A DNA stretch of 64,000 nucleotides from Dirofilaria immitis (lineage: Eukaryota; Nematoda; Chromadorea; Rhabditida; Onchocercidae): the NCBI GenBank assembly GCA_024305405.1, contig JAKNDB010000087.1, positions 7,380,501 to 7,444,500 of the forward strand, in the 5' to 3' direction. The notes beneath the pieces were generated by a model. That model did no database searches and had not been told where the DNA came from. It saw nothing but the letters and a program-made list of their open reading frames with translations. Positions 39,090-51,783 of this stretch are shown here, one piece after another (positions within the stretch are counted from its first letter, which is position 1; every line of letters begins with the position of its first letter). Both the position numbers and the translations under genes were made by a program.

Positions 39090-40126
39090 ATGTTATACAA
39101 TAAAGCTTAATAAATACAATAAATTGATCAAATGAAACGAATTAAAATCAACAAATAATTTGCTCTGTGATGAAAATTTTGATGACAAGTACTTTAATGA
39201 ACGATGAATATGTATATGATGTGATAACTTAGATTATTGCTAAATTTTTAAGAGTGACAACACAAAAAACTGATTAATTGTGCTGTAACCTTTTGTTAAT
39301 CGCTTTATTCATTTTCTCCCTCTTGCAAATCCCGACATCTAATAAGACTGTAAATTATTAACATCAACAACTTCACTTACACCACCCCCACTCCAACCAC
39401 CTTCTTCCCCCGGAACTATTTAATTTCTCAGCAACCCCAAACCATCTTATCATGAATTAACGCGGTCCATGAGATCCAGTTCTGTTATGTTTTAGAAGCT
39501 GACTGTGATGTAAATTATCATTTCAGGTATTATGAAAGATAATCGTCTTTGATTTGCTTTTTCAAATTGTTGTTGTTGTATAGTTTGTTGTAGTTTTTGT
39601 CGATTTCTTTTACTTTTTAAGTTTTAAAACTCTTTTAGTTACACTTATCAATTATGTTATCGTTAAACTTCATTTACGAATTTTTTTATTTTTTAACTCT
39701 CAAATTATAACATCTTTTTCTGCTTAATTGTTACTCCTTAGGATTTCGATAATCTTCAAGTCGATAAATAATCTGCTGAATATTATTAAAAATAAAACTA
39801 GAAATTATCAAGAAATTGACCGAAAAAATAAATATATAAAGCTAATGTTGTGAGAGAAAAGAAAAAAGTCAAAGTAATAAGCAATGAATTGAACAAAATA
39901 AAATTTATGAGATAAATAAATTCGTGGGAACGAAGCAGGAGAGACCGTTTAATTTATTTTCATTACATGAAATTACATCTAATTTTCTAAAGTTGAATAT
40001 TTGTTTAGGATGGATTAATAAGATGATTGGATTAGATTTATTTTAAATGGAAACGAAAAAAAGAATGAATTTAAAAGATTAATGTTAAGCACAATATCAA
40101 TCATTATTTATTAATAACAGAAAGTT
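39090..40126. promoter_or_regulatory. Divergent promoter region between RUS1 and GIPC genes
   Basis: The two genes start back to back, about 1.04 kb apart. A cytosine-rich stretch near 39380-39415 (five-C runs; G-rich on the minus strand) contrasts with the AT-rich setting and lies about 290-330 bases upstream of the RUS1 ATG. An acceptor-like TTAATAACAG ends at 40120, just before the GIPC ATG, and may serve SL trans-splicing. Confidence 0.45.
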
Positions 40127-43100
40127 ATGAAAGTAACCGGTCGTATTGCATCGGAGAATCTCTTGTACAGTCTTAACCATAACAATGGTGATAATGGCGG
40201 TAGTGAGAATGATAATATTAATATAGTTAGGCAAACTTTCGATAGAGGTTATGAAGGAAGTTCTGAGGACACACAGTGAGTGTGTTATTTGAAGAAATGT
40301 CTAAATAAAATTATGCATATCCATGAAGTAAATCAATATATCAATTATTTTAAAATGAAACTAATCATACTTAATAATTGGCAGTATATATATATATATA
40401 TATATTGTAAAGAATTAAATGAATTAAAACGCTGAAACGATGCATTACGTTCACATTCTAAGATTCAACAAAATAGTCCAATAATAGTTAATATAATTAG
40501 CAATAAATAATTTTGAAATGATACTAGTAAATAAATTCGAATAGTGTTGACTAATCATTTCGACATACGATCAATAAATAGAGAAAACTTTTTCAGACGA
40601 CAATCTGTAAATGTTTCCAATGATTGTTGCCATTCACATTCGCGGCAACATCATGCGCAACAGCTCGGATCTCAAAATCATTTACCGCCAACATATCGTA
40701 GAAGGCGGTGTCGTCGTCGATTAATGCGAAAGCAAGGTCATAAAGGCTGCACAACCAATATACCACCACCTAATTCAATAAACACATTCATAAACAGCAA
40801 TAACAATATTAATGCTAAATTACCCGATCATCATCAACAATACAATTTAAAAACCGTTTCATCAACTAGTAAGTGGTCAAATGACAGAGAGTTTGATTAG
40901 CCTAGAATATATATATATGTTCATAAATATATCATATCTCTGAGCTTACTGTTTATGTCTCATGCAGTAATCAATATATATCATTAATATCGATGTGAAT
41001 TTTTATATTTATCAAATATGCTACATATATATATTTGAATGGTAAAAAGAACTAAAATAGATCTTATCCATGTTTTCCGCTAGTGTTATGACATCTATAG
41101 TAGGCTATTGTTTATATATTCACATTCATATTCATTAGTAGTTATTATTTCAGGATCAGCAGAAGGAAAACCTCAGCAACAACAACAACAAAAGCAGCAC
41201 GACCGCAGTATCACTAGACCGTTTAATGAAATGCAATCTGACAAGATAGTGAAAACATGCATTACTAATGGTGATATTAAATTAACCTTCCAAGTGCAAT
41301 TAGCACATGGAAGTCCTACTGGTATCATTAGTGGTTTTAACAATATTACTGAACTTTATCAGGTTATTATAGTCATATCATCGTACAATTTTGTCAATTC
41401 TAATTATCTTGTCAAGAAGTGTATTTGTTATGATACTGATGTCATATTTCAGGATTGTAATTTAATCTAATATCTATCTACTGGATAACTTATTACATGA
41501 AAGATTAATTATATTTTGAATGCATATAGTAGCAATATTTGATAATTATAAAAATTCTCATCGATATTAATGATATATATTAATTACCGCATGTGACATA
41601 AGCAGTGAGCTCATAGATATGATATATTTATGAATTTAATATCTATGATTAAGTTAGTTATAAAGTTAATTAATTATTTAAATTTAATAATCCTTTATCA
41701 AAAAATTTTGTAATAAGAAATTAAAAAAGAATAGTAAGATAAATCAAAAAATATATATACCTTTAGGCGATAGCAAATTGTTATGATGAGATAACTACGG
41801 ATGATATCTTATTTTGCACAGTTAATACACATCGAATTTCTATGGATGCTTTGCTTTGCTCAAATATAAATATCAATGATTTCATTTTTGCACATATCGC
41901 GGGACAAAAAAGAAGTAACATTGATCAAAACTGAACCGTATGTTATTGAAATCAGCAAATAATTTGAATTTTTTATTAAAATTAAATAAAGAAAAAGGGA
42001 ACTTTTATTAGATACGTGTAATTTCCAATTTCAAACTTCTAATATGAAGAAAGTTTTCTATCACTCTTGCAATTTCTAATTATTTTTATAATTTTAGTTT
42101 TTTTTTTTTAATTTAAAATATAAATGTAATTTTTGAATTCCAAACCATAAAATAAATATTTCCTATATATCGATCTTTCTAATATAATTAGCATATAATT
42201 TTTAATAAAATGACATTATTGAATTATAAATTCATTTATAATTCAAAAATTTCTAAAAATATTTCAAGCGCTCAAATTTGTCTCAAAAAGTCAATCAAAT
42301 TATTAGCAATAAATATTAGCATTTATTAATATTTGAAATGGCAATGGATATCATCTATAATAATTACTAAGAATTAATTTTTAGAGCATTGGGTTTAACA
42401 ATAACAGATAATGGAGCTGGAAAAGCATTTATCAAACGAATAATCCCTGGTACGATAACATCGAAAGCAAAACCAGCACTTGAGGTAGTTATTGATATTG
42501 AAATTTAAAAAAAAAAAAATGCATCATTTTTTTTAAGTTTTCTTGAAATGCTATTAAATTTTCAGACTATTTTAGGAATCCAAAAATAATATTTACCCTT
42601 GATATATTAATCTAATACGGAAGATTTGGTTATTCATACACTTTATTAACTTATTATTAAGCAAAATAGGATAATGCATATAAGTGGACAAATTTTGCCC
42701 TAGATCAATATATTAACAATGAATAGATTTGAATGAAAAATAAAAAATTTATCTATTTTGATATTCGAGCTTTTTGATGTCTTCTTTGAATATTTCGCTA
42801 ACGTTATGAATATCTAAATTTAATAATGTTGAAAAAAAATGAAAAATAAGTGAAATGTTATAAATTATAGATTGGTGATTTTATTGAAAAAATAAATGGT
42901 AAAAGTATGGTTGGACAAAAACATTATGATGTTGCTCAATGCTTACGTATGTTGCCTGTTGGTTCAATGTTAGTTAAATTTATATTTTCTCATTTTTTAT
43001 TAAATAGAATATATTTTTCTCATTTTGTTTAACTATAAAAATGGTAAAGAATATTTACTAAATCAATAAAATTTAGTACATAATATGATATATTATTTTC

Positions 43101-44316
43101 TAAAAATAATGCTTTGGTGTAATTTGATCCTTGTCCATTTATAAAATTTAGAATTCATCAAACATATCACATAAATTTATTATTTTTGTGATATGTTTGA
43201 TTTTTTGTTAAAATCTTTCGTAAATTTTTACTTAAGCCATTATATCTCTATTATTATGTTTATTTCCATAAATGAAAAAAAAGAGAAATTAATTTTTCTT
43301 AAGGTTTACGATGCGACTGATTGAACCAAAACGAACTGGGTTTAATTTTATTGCTTCTTACAATATATCAAAATGTATGCGGTCAATTTTGGGTACAAAT
43401 GAAACAGTACGATTTAAAGCTGATGGAACAATTGTTGTTCAGGTGGCATTAATGATTCAAATTTGATATGCCCTTTTTTTTTTTTTAAACCTATCAGCAA
43501 GTTCTCACATCGTTTTTATTGTTAGGAATAAATTTTTTGAAAGTTAAATTGGTCAATTCATTCAAAATTTTATTTGATACATGTATAGGAAATGCCGAAT
43601 GCATTGATCATTAATAAGATGAACGATATATTCGATTCATATTTCGGTTTTCATGACAATGATTTAGCACAAACGATATGGGAAATGATTGCATCTTGTA
43701 AAAATTTCAATGATCTTAAAAATGTTTTGAAGAAGGTATTAGAAATTTCTTATCTATTCATATCTCTTTTAATTAATATTTATTAGGGATTTATTAATTT
43801 TCAATATTTATTATTGTATAAAATAATAGCAAATGATTAATATTATTCTAGTATTAAAATGGATTTATTTAATTTTACATTTGCTAATGCATTATTTTTG
43901 AAATAGCTAAAATTTTTTGTTTCTAAGGAATAAAATTAATTATGAAAGTTTTTACATTGTTGAAATACCCAAATTTTTGGAAATCTAATTTTACATTGTT
44001 GAAATACCCAAATTTTTGGAAATATAAGTATTGTAATATTGAAAATTCATTATAAATTAATTTCTATTTTGAAGTTTCTGTTAAAATCATTTTCAATTAT
44101 AACTTTAAATAGCTTAACAATTTCAAATTTTGCGCTATTTCAAACACAAATATTTATTTTTTTTTTAAGTCCGATATAAATGATTTCAATTTTCCAACAG
44201 AATTATATTTCGATTTATGGGGCATGGTAGATGATTACAGAAATGATCGTTTTGGAAAAAGTGAAATATCTATGAAAAAATCTACTACTAATGAAGAATT
44301 ATTGTCTGATAAATAA
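40127..44316 (+). CDS. GIPC: GIPC-family PDZ adaptor (left copy)
   Basis: GIPC proteins link cargo receptors to myosin VI on endosomes. Exons: 40127-40275, 40597-40868, 41154-41362, 41767-41937, 42385-42484, 42871-42968, 43304-43442, 43589-43735, 44170-44316; phases agree throughout. An unusual N-terminus of about 150 residues is Asn/His/Gln-rich with a basic YRRRRCRRRL cluster and a Gln run. Then follow GH1 (LTFQVQLAHGSPTG, LFCTVNTHRISMD, DFIFAHIAGQ), the PDZ domain (LGLTITDNGAGKAFIKRI, GDFIEKINGK) and GH2 (NKMNDIFDSYFGFHDNDLAQ, ELYFDLWGM). The A run at 41906-41911 breaks the frame after IAGQ; six A here, seven in the mirror copy, eight would give GQKKEV. AATAAA at 44326 is 10 bases after the stop. 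Confidence 0.92.
43951..44023. repeat. Tandem duplication in a GIPC intron
   Basis: A 34-base unit, TTTACATTGTTGAAATACCC followed by AAATTTTTGGAAAT, occurs twice at a 39-base period (43951-43984 and 43990-44023). It is mirrored in the right arm near 52077-52150. Confidence 0.9.
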
Positions 44317-44892
44317 AAAATTTGAAATAAAACTGCAATTAAAGACCTATTTAAATATCGCATAAAAATGAGATTAATTTCTATTAAGAAAAAAGGGATA
44401 ATAAAATGGGAAATGAAATTTACGAAAAATAAAATGGTATCGTTCTGGAAATAAAAATATACTATATGTATATCAATATAGGGTAATTATCACGAATAAA
44501 ATGTTTATTAACTTGATATACTTTAAAAATGGTAATCGCTGAGTTTTCTGGATGCAATTAGTTACTGATTGATTCAAAATAAATTGTGAATTGGTACATT
44601 AAAAATAAATCCAATTAATGTAATCTTTTGATTTCAAAAACCGGAACAAGTATTACTCATTAAAGATAAAAAAGAAAGTATTATACTTTCAGGAATATTT
44701 CTAAACATGAAATTCAGCTTGATTAATGATGTTAATATAAAATAATATTTATCTTTGCACAATATTCCATGATCTAGAAATGATGATTATTTTACAGCAA
44801 AAAGAAAAGAAATTAAGACTAAAATACAACTTTTTATCTTTGCTAAATTAAAACTTCTAAAATTATTTTTGACAGAATTTATAATTTATTTT

Positions 44893-44958
44893 ACGGAAGC
44901 TCAACAGTATTGTTGAGCTTCCGTAATTGTTGAGCTTCAACAGTATTGAAGCTCAACA
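44893..44958. repeat. Pair of perfect short hairpins between convergent genes
   Basis: First hairpin: 14-bp stem 44893-44906 with 44911-44924, four-base loop GTAT. Second hairpin: about 12-bp stem 44928-44939 with 44947-44958. Both are built from the same word (GAAGCTCAACA and its complement). They lie between the 3' ends of the GIPC and receptor genes. Confidence 0.85.
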
Positions 44959-45208
44959 GTATTGTTTCAGCAGCATACAAATGAAAGAGAAAAATTAAAA
45001 ATAGCATATTTGAAAATGATATTAATCTATTTTGAGGATTTCGGCAATTCTCAAAACTCGGCGTTAGGATAATTTCTTTAATTCTAAAATAAGTGAATGG
45101 TCACAATATGATATTGAGTGACTTAACCAACGAATGCTATATTCGAATATTGTGTAGATGATACCAAGCATAGTTTTATTAGCGCATGAGAAATCATGTA
45201 TTGACATA

Positions 45209-47230
45209 TCATCGCATTGAAGAAAATTTTCTCGATGTTGATAAAGGTGCTACAGTAGATATTTTCTTCATGTTCTTAAATTTGGGGAACAAATTTATAA
45301 TTATATGCTTTATGTTGTCACGAAATCGTTTGACAAAAATTAAGTTGGCTGTTGGCAGCATAGAACCATTAAAAATCACATAGCAATTGATAAAAATATT
45401 GACAGGAATTTCGACTTTTTGCCGCCGAATTTGACGGCAAATTTCATCAGAAAGTTGAAACAGATAGTTTGAATCTCTATCGCGCCACAAATCAACACTG
45501 CTTGAATTAACATCAGACGCTCATATTTGCTAGTTGCTACCGTACTCTTCGCTTCACATCCTGCAAACATTCGTAGAAGGATTAAACTTAGTTACATTAT
45601 TTAAAAATTCGATGAAATAAAAAAGCAGAGAAAATTGCAAAATTAAAATGATTTTATAAACAAGCACAATTTTTGTCCCTTTGGTTATTAGAAATATAAA
45701 ATATCTGCAATCATTACCGCTTGTTTTGTTTAATTCAAAAAAACTCTTTCGTTTACGACGCATATGATAGAATATTGGAATATATACTGCGAACATTGTT
45801 ATGGGTAACGTCAGCACCCAAACATAACGAATTCTGAAAAAATAAATAAATAAGCGAATAATGATGAGTTAAAATGTCAATTGGTGGATAATAATTTTTG
45901 CTTTGATAAAAGGAAAAAGTGAAAAATATACTTCGAATCAAACAAAATTTATTTTATTTCTCATAGAAATAGATTTTAGCTAACAATTTGCTTCTTCGAA
46001 AATTAAAAGTTTAAATTCAAAAATAATGAACTTCATAAAAATTGCTCCACTTTCGACCGTTCTTTTAGTGCAATTTATAGACCATTGCAAATTCGAAACA
46101 TTAAAAATTTTAATGCAATAATAAAACTCTACGAGTGATATCACTGAAAAGCATTTAAGCATTTGAAATGATTTATTATAAGCATTGTGATTAATATGAT
46201 AAATTCATAATGATATAGCCACATTCTCGACGAAGAATTGATTTATTGATTCAAAAGCAAAATAAATAATTAAATTTTGACAATTTCAATTCAATTAAAT
46301 TAATTATGTGCTTGTTGACTATTTAGCAATTAAGCAAATCAAAATGATATTGCGATTCATATTGAAAAAATTTTTTTAAATCTTTCAAATATAAATGTTG
46401 CCGATATAGCAGTTATTTCTCCGATATTGAATGAGATAGAAAATCTGCAGATTGATGCAGATTTTTTTGAATCTAATAATTATTTTAAAATTATTGCATA
46501 AAAACTATTGATGAATCATACCGAGAACGGACAACCATATGGAAGCGAGAAGAAAATAGAACTTTACTGATTCGAAAAAGCATTAAATTTTGGCAAATTT
46601 ATGGCCACAAGGCGATTTACTGCCAAAAGAAGCGTAAAATGCAACATGGCAAAGAATGAAAATGTATTCATACTAGCGAATATACTATGAATCCATGTTA
46701 ACACATATACTAAAATATTGATAAATTAAATATTGCAAAATTGTTTCAATAAAATAGTCAAAATATGTCTATCACATATCCATAAAAAAATCCAATTCAA
46801 TATAGTAGCTAATCAGATAATTATCTGTAATTTCAAGTTATTCGTAATTTTCTAATAAATGATAAAAAGTGAATGACCTATGGCAAAAAGATATAATGAA
46901 AAAACTTACCATCATCAATTTCGGTTTTTAGCATTCCAAATAAAACAATAGTGATTTGTGGGATAAAGTTCAAGAAACTGCAAATGATAAGTTGCGATGT
47001 GATAAGAATCAATGCCCGACTGTAAAGCCTGTCTCGGCTGCAGAGTCCGATTACCATCATTGTATTGCTAATAAAGCCGTAAAACAGGAGTAGAGAAAAC
47101 AATATAATTGCCACGTATCTTTTACCGTATTGTGTTCATTTCTTATGTCGAATATATTTGTCGTATTTCCTCCATGACAATACAATGGTGATATTAAAAA
47201 CAATGCGATGGTATAGAAAGAACAAGTCAT
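45209..47230 (-). CDS. Seven-transmembrane serpentine receptor (left copy, frame-broken)
   Basis: Minus-strand exons: 46910-47230, 46522-46709, 46032-46143, 45718-45833, 45209-45560. It is the mirror of the copy at 48873-50891, where domains are described. This copy additionally has T4 on the plus strand at 47120-47123 against five in the mirror, which shifts the frame about 35 codons after the ATG. It shares the other two frame breaks with the right copy. The gene is convergent with the GIPC gene, about 0.9 kb from its stop. Confidence 0.7.
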
Positions 47231-47949
47231 TACTCACCAATAATCTTTTCTGAAAATGTTTACTTCACTTGAATTTAGTTATGATTGTAAGTGAACTTCT
47301 TCAATTGATTAAAAGTTTCGACGACTGAAATGATAAATGTATTTGTTTTATTTCCTTCGTGATAGTTTAAAAGTGATATTAGAAACAATAAATACAATTA
47401 TATAGTAAAAACTAATCATTATTCACCAACAACCTTTTCTGGAAATCTTTTAATTGATTAAGATAGAAGTTTCGATGTCCAAAATGAAAGTGCTGCAAAA
47501 TGCTTTTTAGTTTAGTTGCAAGATAATAATATTTATTATTATAAAGACTGAATTAATATTTAATGGAAAGTATAAATATAACTGCAAAATTTTTCTTTCT
47601 TTTCATATATATTTATCATCGCATTTTTTAAATCATCGAAAGAAAAGTTAAATTTACTGAAAGTTTGAATTGGATAAAAACTTGAAATGATTAAATTTGC
47701 TATTCTATTCGCAAGAATTGTGAGTTTAATGTAATTATCGATTCAGGATTATCGATGAAATTAGCTAGAGATTTTTCGACCTACCTGCACTCTTTCTTAA
47801 TCATTTTATAAATAAGCTAATAAACTTCTTCATTTGACAACATGCAATTTTGCACCACTTAGATTATATTTATGATTGAATGAATAATCATAAAATATTA
47901 AAGCACTATTTTATTACTAATATTAATTATATAGTGCTAAATGTGAACA

Positions 47950-48152
47950 AGATTTGGAAAAACAATTATTGCATTAAATTTTGAAAATATATCAAAATTA
48001 AGGTAAACCTTTGTTTTCGGTTTCACCGTGAATTTATTTCATCAAAAATCAAATGTACTATTTTTTATTCTTACATAATAGAATGATAAAAAAATTCATT
48101 AAGCTTTGAGAAACACTGTGAAAAACTTATTCTGAAATTGGTTGTAGGCAAA
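47950..48152. other. Unique spacer at the centre of the inverted duplication
   Basis: 203 bp with no self-complementarity to its counterpart, lying between the two arms. It is AT-rich and has no open frame of note. The arms extend symmetrically outward into the 5' flank of both receptor copies. Confidence 0.9.
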
Positions 48153-48872
48153 TGTTCACATTTAGCACTATATAATTAATATTAGTAATAAAATAGTGCT
48201 TTAATATTTTATGATTATTCATTCAATCATAAATATAATCTAAGTGGTGCAAAATTGCATGTTGTCAAATGAAGAAGTTTATTAGCTTATTTATAAAAAT
48301 GATTAAGAAAGAGTGCAGGTAGGTCGAAAAATCTCTAGCTAATTTCATCGATAATCCTGAATCGATAATTACATTAAACTCACAATTCTTGCGAATAGAA
48401 TAGCAAATTTAATCATTTCAAGTTTTTATCCAATTCAAACTTTCAGTAAATTTAACTTTTCTTTCGATGATTTAAAAAATGCGATGATAAATATATATGA
48501 AAAGAAAGAAAAATTTTGCAGTTATATTTATACTTTCCATTAAATATTAATTCAGTCTTTATAATAATAAATATTATTATCTTGCAACTAAACTAAAAAG
48601 CATTTTGCAGCACTTTCATTTTGGACATCGAAACTTCTATCTTAATCAATTAAAAGATTTCCAGAAAAGGTTGTTGGTGAATAATGATTAGTTTTTACTA
48701 TATAATTGTATTTATTGTTTCTAATATCACTTTTAAACTATCACGAAGGAAATAAAACAAATACATTTATCATTTCAGTCGTCGAAACTTTTAATCAATT
48801 GAAGAAGTTCACTTACAATCATAACTAAATTCAAGTGAAGTAAACATTTTCAGAAAAGATTATTGGTGAGTA

Positions 48873-50891
48873 ATGACTTGTTCTTTCTATACCATCGCAT
48901 TGTTTTTAATATCACCATTGTATTGTCATGGAGGAAATACGACAAATATATTCGACATAAGAAATGAACACAATACGGTAAAAAGATACGTGGCAATTAT
49001 ATTGTTTTCTCTACTCCTGTTTTACGGCTTTATTAGCAATACAATGATGGTAATCGGACTCTGCAGCCGAGACAGGCTTTACAGTCGGGCATTGATTCTT
49101 ATCACATCGCAACTTATCATTTGCAGTTTCTTGAACTTTATCCCACAAATCACTATTGTTTTATTTGGAATGCTAAAAACCGAAATTGATGATGGTAAGT
49201 TTTTTCATTATATCTTTTGCCATAGGTCATTCACTTTTATCATTTATTAGAAAATTACGAATAACTTGAAATTACAGATAATTATCTGATTAGCTACTAT
49301 ATTGAATTGGATTTTTTTATGGATATGTGATAGACATATTTTGACTATTTTTATTGAAACAATTTTGCAATATTTAATTTATCAATATTTTAGTATATGT
49401 GTTAACATGGATTCATAGTATATTCGCTAGTATGAATACATTTTCATTCTTTGCCATGTTGCATTTTACGCTTCTTTTGGCAGTAAATCGCCTTGTGGCC
49501 ATAAATTTGCCAAAATTTAATGCTTTTTCGAATCAGTAAAGTTCTATTTTCTTCTCGCTTCCATATGGTTGTCCGTTCTCGGTATGATTCATCAATAGTT
49601 TTATGCAATAATTTTAAAATAATTATTAGATTCAAAAAATCTGCATCAATCTGCAGATTTTCTATCTCATTCAATATCGGAGAAATAACTGCTATATCGG
49701 CAACATTTATATTTGAAAGATTTAAAAAAATTTTTTCAATATGAATCGCAATATCATTTTGATTTGCTTAATTGCTAAATAGTCAACAAGCACATAATTA
49801 ATTTAATTGAATTGAAATTGTCAAAATTTAATTATTTATTTTGCTTTTGAATCAATAAATCAATTCTTCGTCGAGAATGTGGCTATATCATTATGAATTT
49901 ATCATATTAATCACAATGCTTATAATAAATCATTTCAAATGCTTAAATGCTTTTCAGTGATATCACTCGTAGAGTTTTATTATTGCATTAAAATTTTTAA
50001 TGTTTCGAATTTGCAATGGTCTATAAATTGCACTAAAAGAACGGTCGAAAGTGGAGCAATTTTTATGAAGTTCATTATTTTTGAATTTAAACTTTTAATT
50101 TTCGAAGAAGCAAATTGTTAGCTAAAATCTATTTCTATGAGAAATAAAATAAATTTTGTTTGATTCGAAGTATATTTTTCACTTTTTCCTTTTATCAAAG
50201 CAAAAATTATTATCCACCAATTGACATTTTAACTCATCATTATTCGCTTATTTATTTATTTTTTCAGAATTCGTTATGTTTGGGTGCTGACGTTACCCAT
50301 AACAATGTTCGCAGTATATATTCCAATATTCTATCATATGCGTCGTAAACGAAAGAGTTTTTTTGAATTAAACAAAACAAGCGGTAATGATTGCAGATAT
50401 TTTATATTTCTAATAACCAAAGGGACAAAATTGTGCTTGTTTATAAAATCATTTTAATTTTGCAATTTTCTCTGCTTTTTTATTTCATCGAATTTTTAAA
50501 TAATGTAACTAAGTTTAATCCTTCTACGAATGTTTGCAGGATGTGAAGCGAAGAGTACGGTAGCAACTAGCAAATATGAGCGTCTGATGTTAATTCAAGC
50601 AGTGTTGATTTGTGGCGCGATAGAGATTCAAACTATCTGTTTCAACTTTCTGATGAAATTTGCCGTCAAATTCGGCGGCAAAAAGTCGAAATTCCTGTCA
50701 ATATTTTTATCAATTGCTATGTGATTTTTAATGGTTCTATGCTGCCAACAGCCAACTTAATTTTTGTCAAACGATTTCGTGACAACATAAAGCATATAAT
50801 TATAAATTTGTTCCCCAAATTTAAGAACATGAAGAAAATATCTACTGTAGCACCTTTATCAACATCGAGAAAATTTTCTTCAATGCGATGA
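48873..50891 (+). CDS. Seven-transmembrane serpentine (chemoreceptor-like) receptor, right copy
   Basis: Exons: 48873-49194, 49394-49581, 49958-50069, 50268-50383, 50540-50891; about 370 residues after frame repair. It has a possible signal peptide (MTCSFYTIALFLISPLYC), an N-glycosylation site NTT, TM1 (VAIILFSLLLFYGFISNTMM), TM3 ending LAVNRLVAIN (a DRY-region variant), TM4 (FLLASIWLSVLVISLV), TM5 (YVWVLTLPITMFAVYIPIF), a basic third loop (HMRRKRKSFF), TM6 and TM7 (FINCYVIFNGSMLPTANLIF). It resembles the nematode srx/srsx-type serpentine receptors; the exact class is uncertain. The frame breaks at T5 49524-49528 and T5 50704-50708, where six T would restore the helices. A TTTTCAG 20 bases before the ATG may be a trans-splice site. 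Confidence 0.75.
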
Positions 50892-51175
50892 TATGTCAAT
50901 ACATGATTTCTCATGCGCTAATAAAACTATGCTTGGTATCATCTACACAATATTCGAATATAGCATTCGTTGGTTAAGTCACTCAATATCATATTGTGAC
51001 CATTCACTTATTTTAGAATTAAAGAAATTATCCTAACGCCGAGTTTTGAGAATTGCCGAAATCCTCAAAATAGATTAATATCATTTTCAAATATGCTATT
51101 TTTAATTTTCTCTTTCATTTGTATGCTGCTGAAACAATACTGTTGAGCTTCAATACTGTTGAAGCTCAACAATTT

Positions 51176-51207
51176 ACGGAAGCTCAACAATACTGTTGAG
51201 CTTCCGT
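51176..51207. repeat. Mirror copy of the 14-bp hairpin
   Basis: Right-arm counterpart of 44893-44924, with loop ATAC. The neighbouring second hairpin is also mirrored, at about 51141-51172. Confidence 0.85.
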
Positions 51208-51783
51208 AAAATAAATTATAAATTCTGTCAAAAATAATTTTAGAAGTTTTAATTTAGCAAAGATAAAAAGTTGTATTTTAGTCTTAATTTCTTTTCTTTT
51301 TGCTGTAAAATAATCATCATTTCTAGATCATGGAATATTGTGCAAAGATAAATATTATTTTATATTAACATCATTAATCAAGCTGAATTTCATGTTTAGA
51401 AATATTCCTGAAAGTATAATACTTTCTTTTTATCTTTAATGAGTAATACTTGTTCCGGTTTTTGAAATCAAAAGATTACATTAATTGGATTTATTTTTAA
51501 TGTACCAATTCACAATTTATTTTGAATCAATCAGTAACTAATTGCATCCAGAAAACTCAGCGATTACCATTTTTAAAGTATATCAAGTTAATAAACATTT
51601 TATTCGTGATAATTACCCTATATTGATATACATATAGTATATTTTATTTCCAGAACGATACCATTTTATTTTTTCGTAAATTTCATTTCCCATTTTATTA
51701 TCCCTTTTTTCTTAATAGAAATTAATCTCATTTTTATGCGATATTTAAATAGGTCTTTAATTGCAGTTTTATTTCAAATTTTT

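Larger units (their letters stand above)
38394..47949. repeat. Left arm of a ~9.55 kb inverted duplication
   Basis: Reverse complement of 48153-57705. It carries RUS1 exon 1, the GIPC gene and the receptor gene. Matched coordinates sum to about 96,099-96,102 throughout, showing near-colinearity with only small indels. The outer limit falls at a CTAG in a RUS1 intron, with immediate loss of similarity beyond it. Confidence 0.97.
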
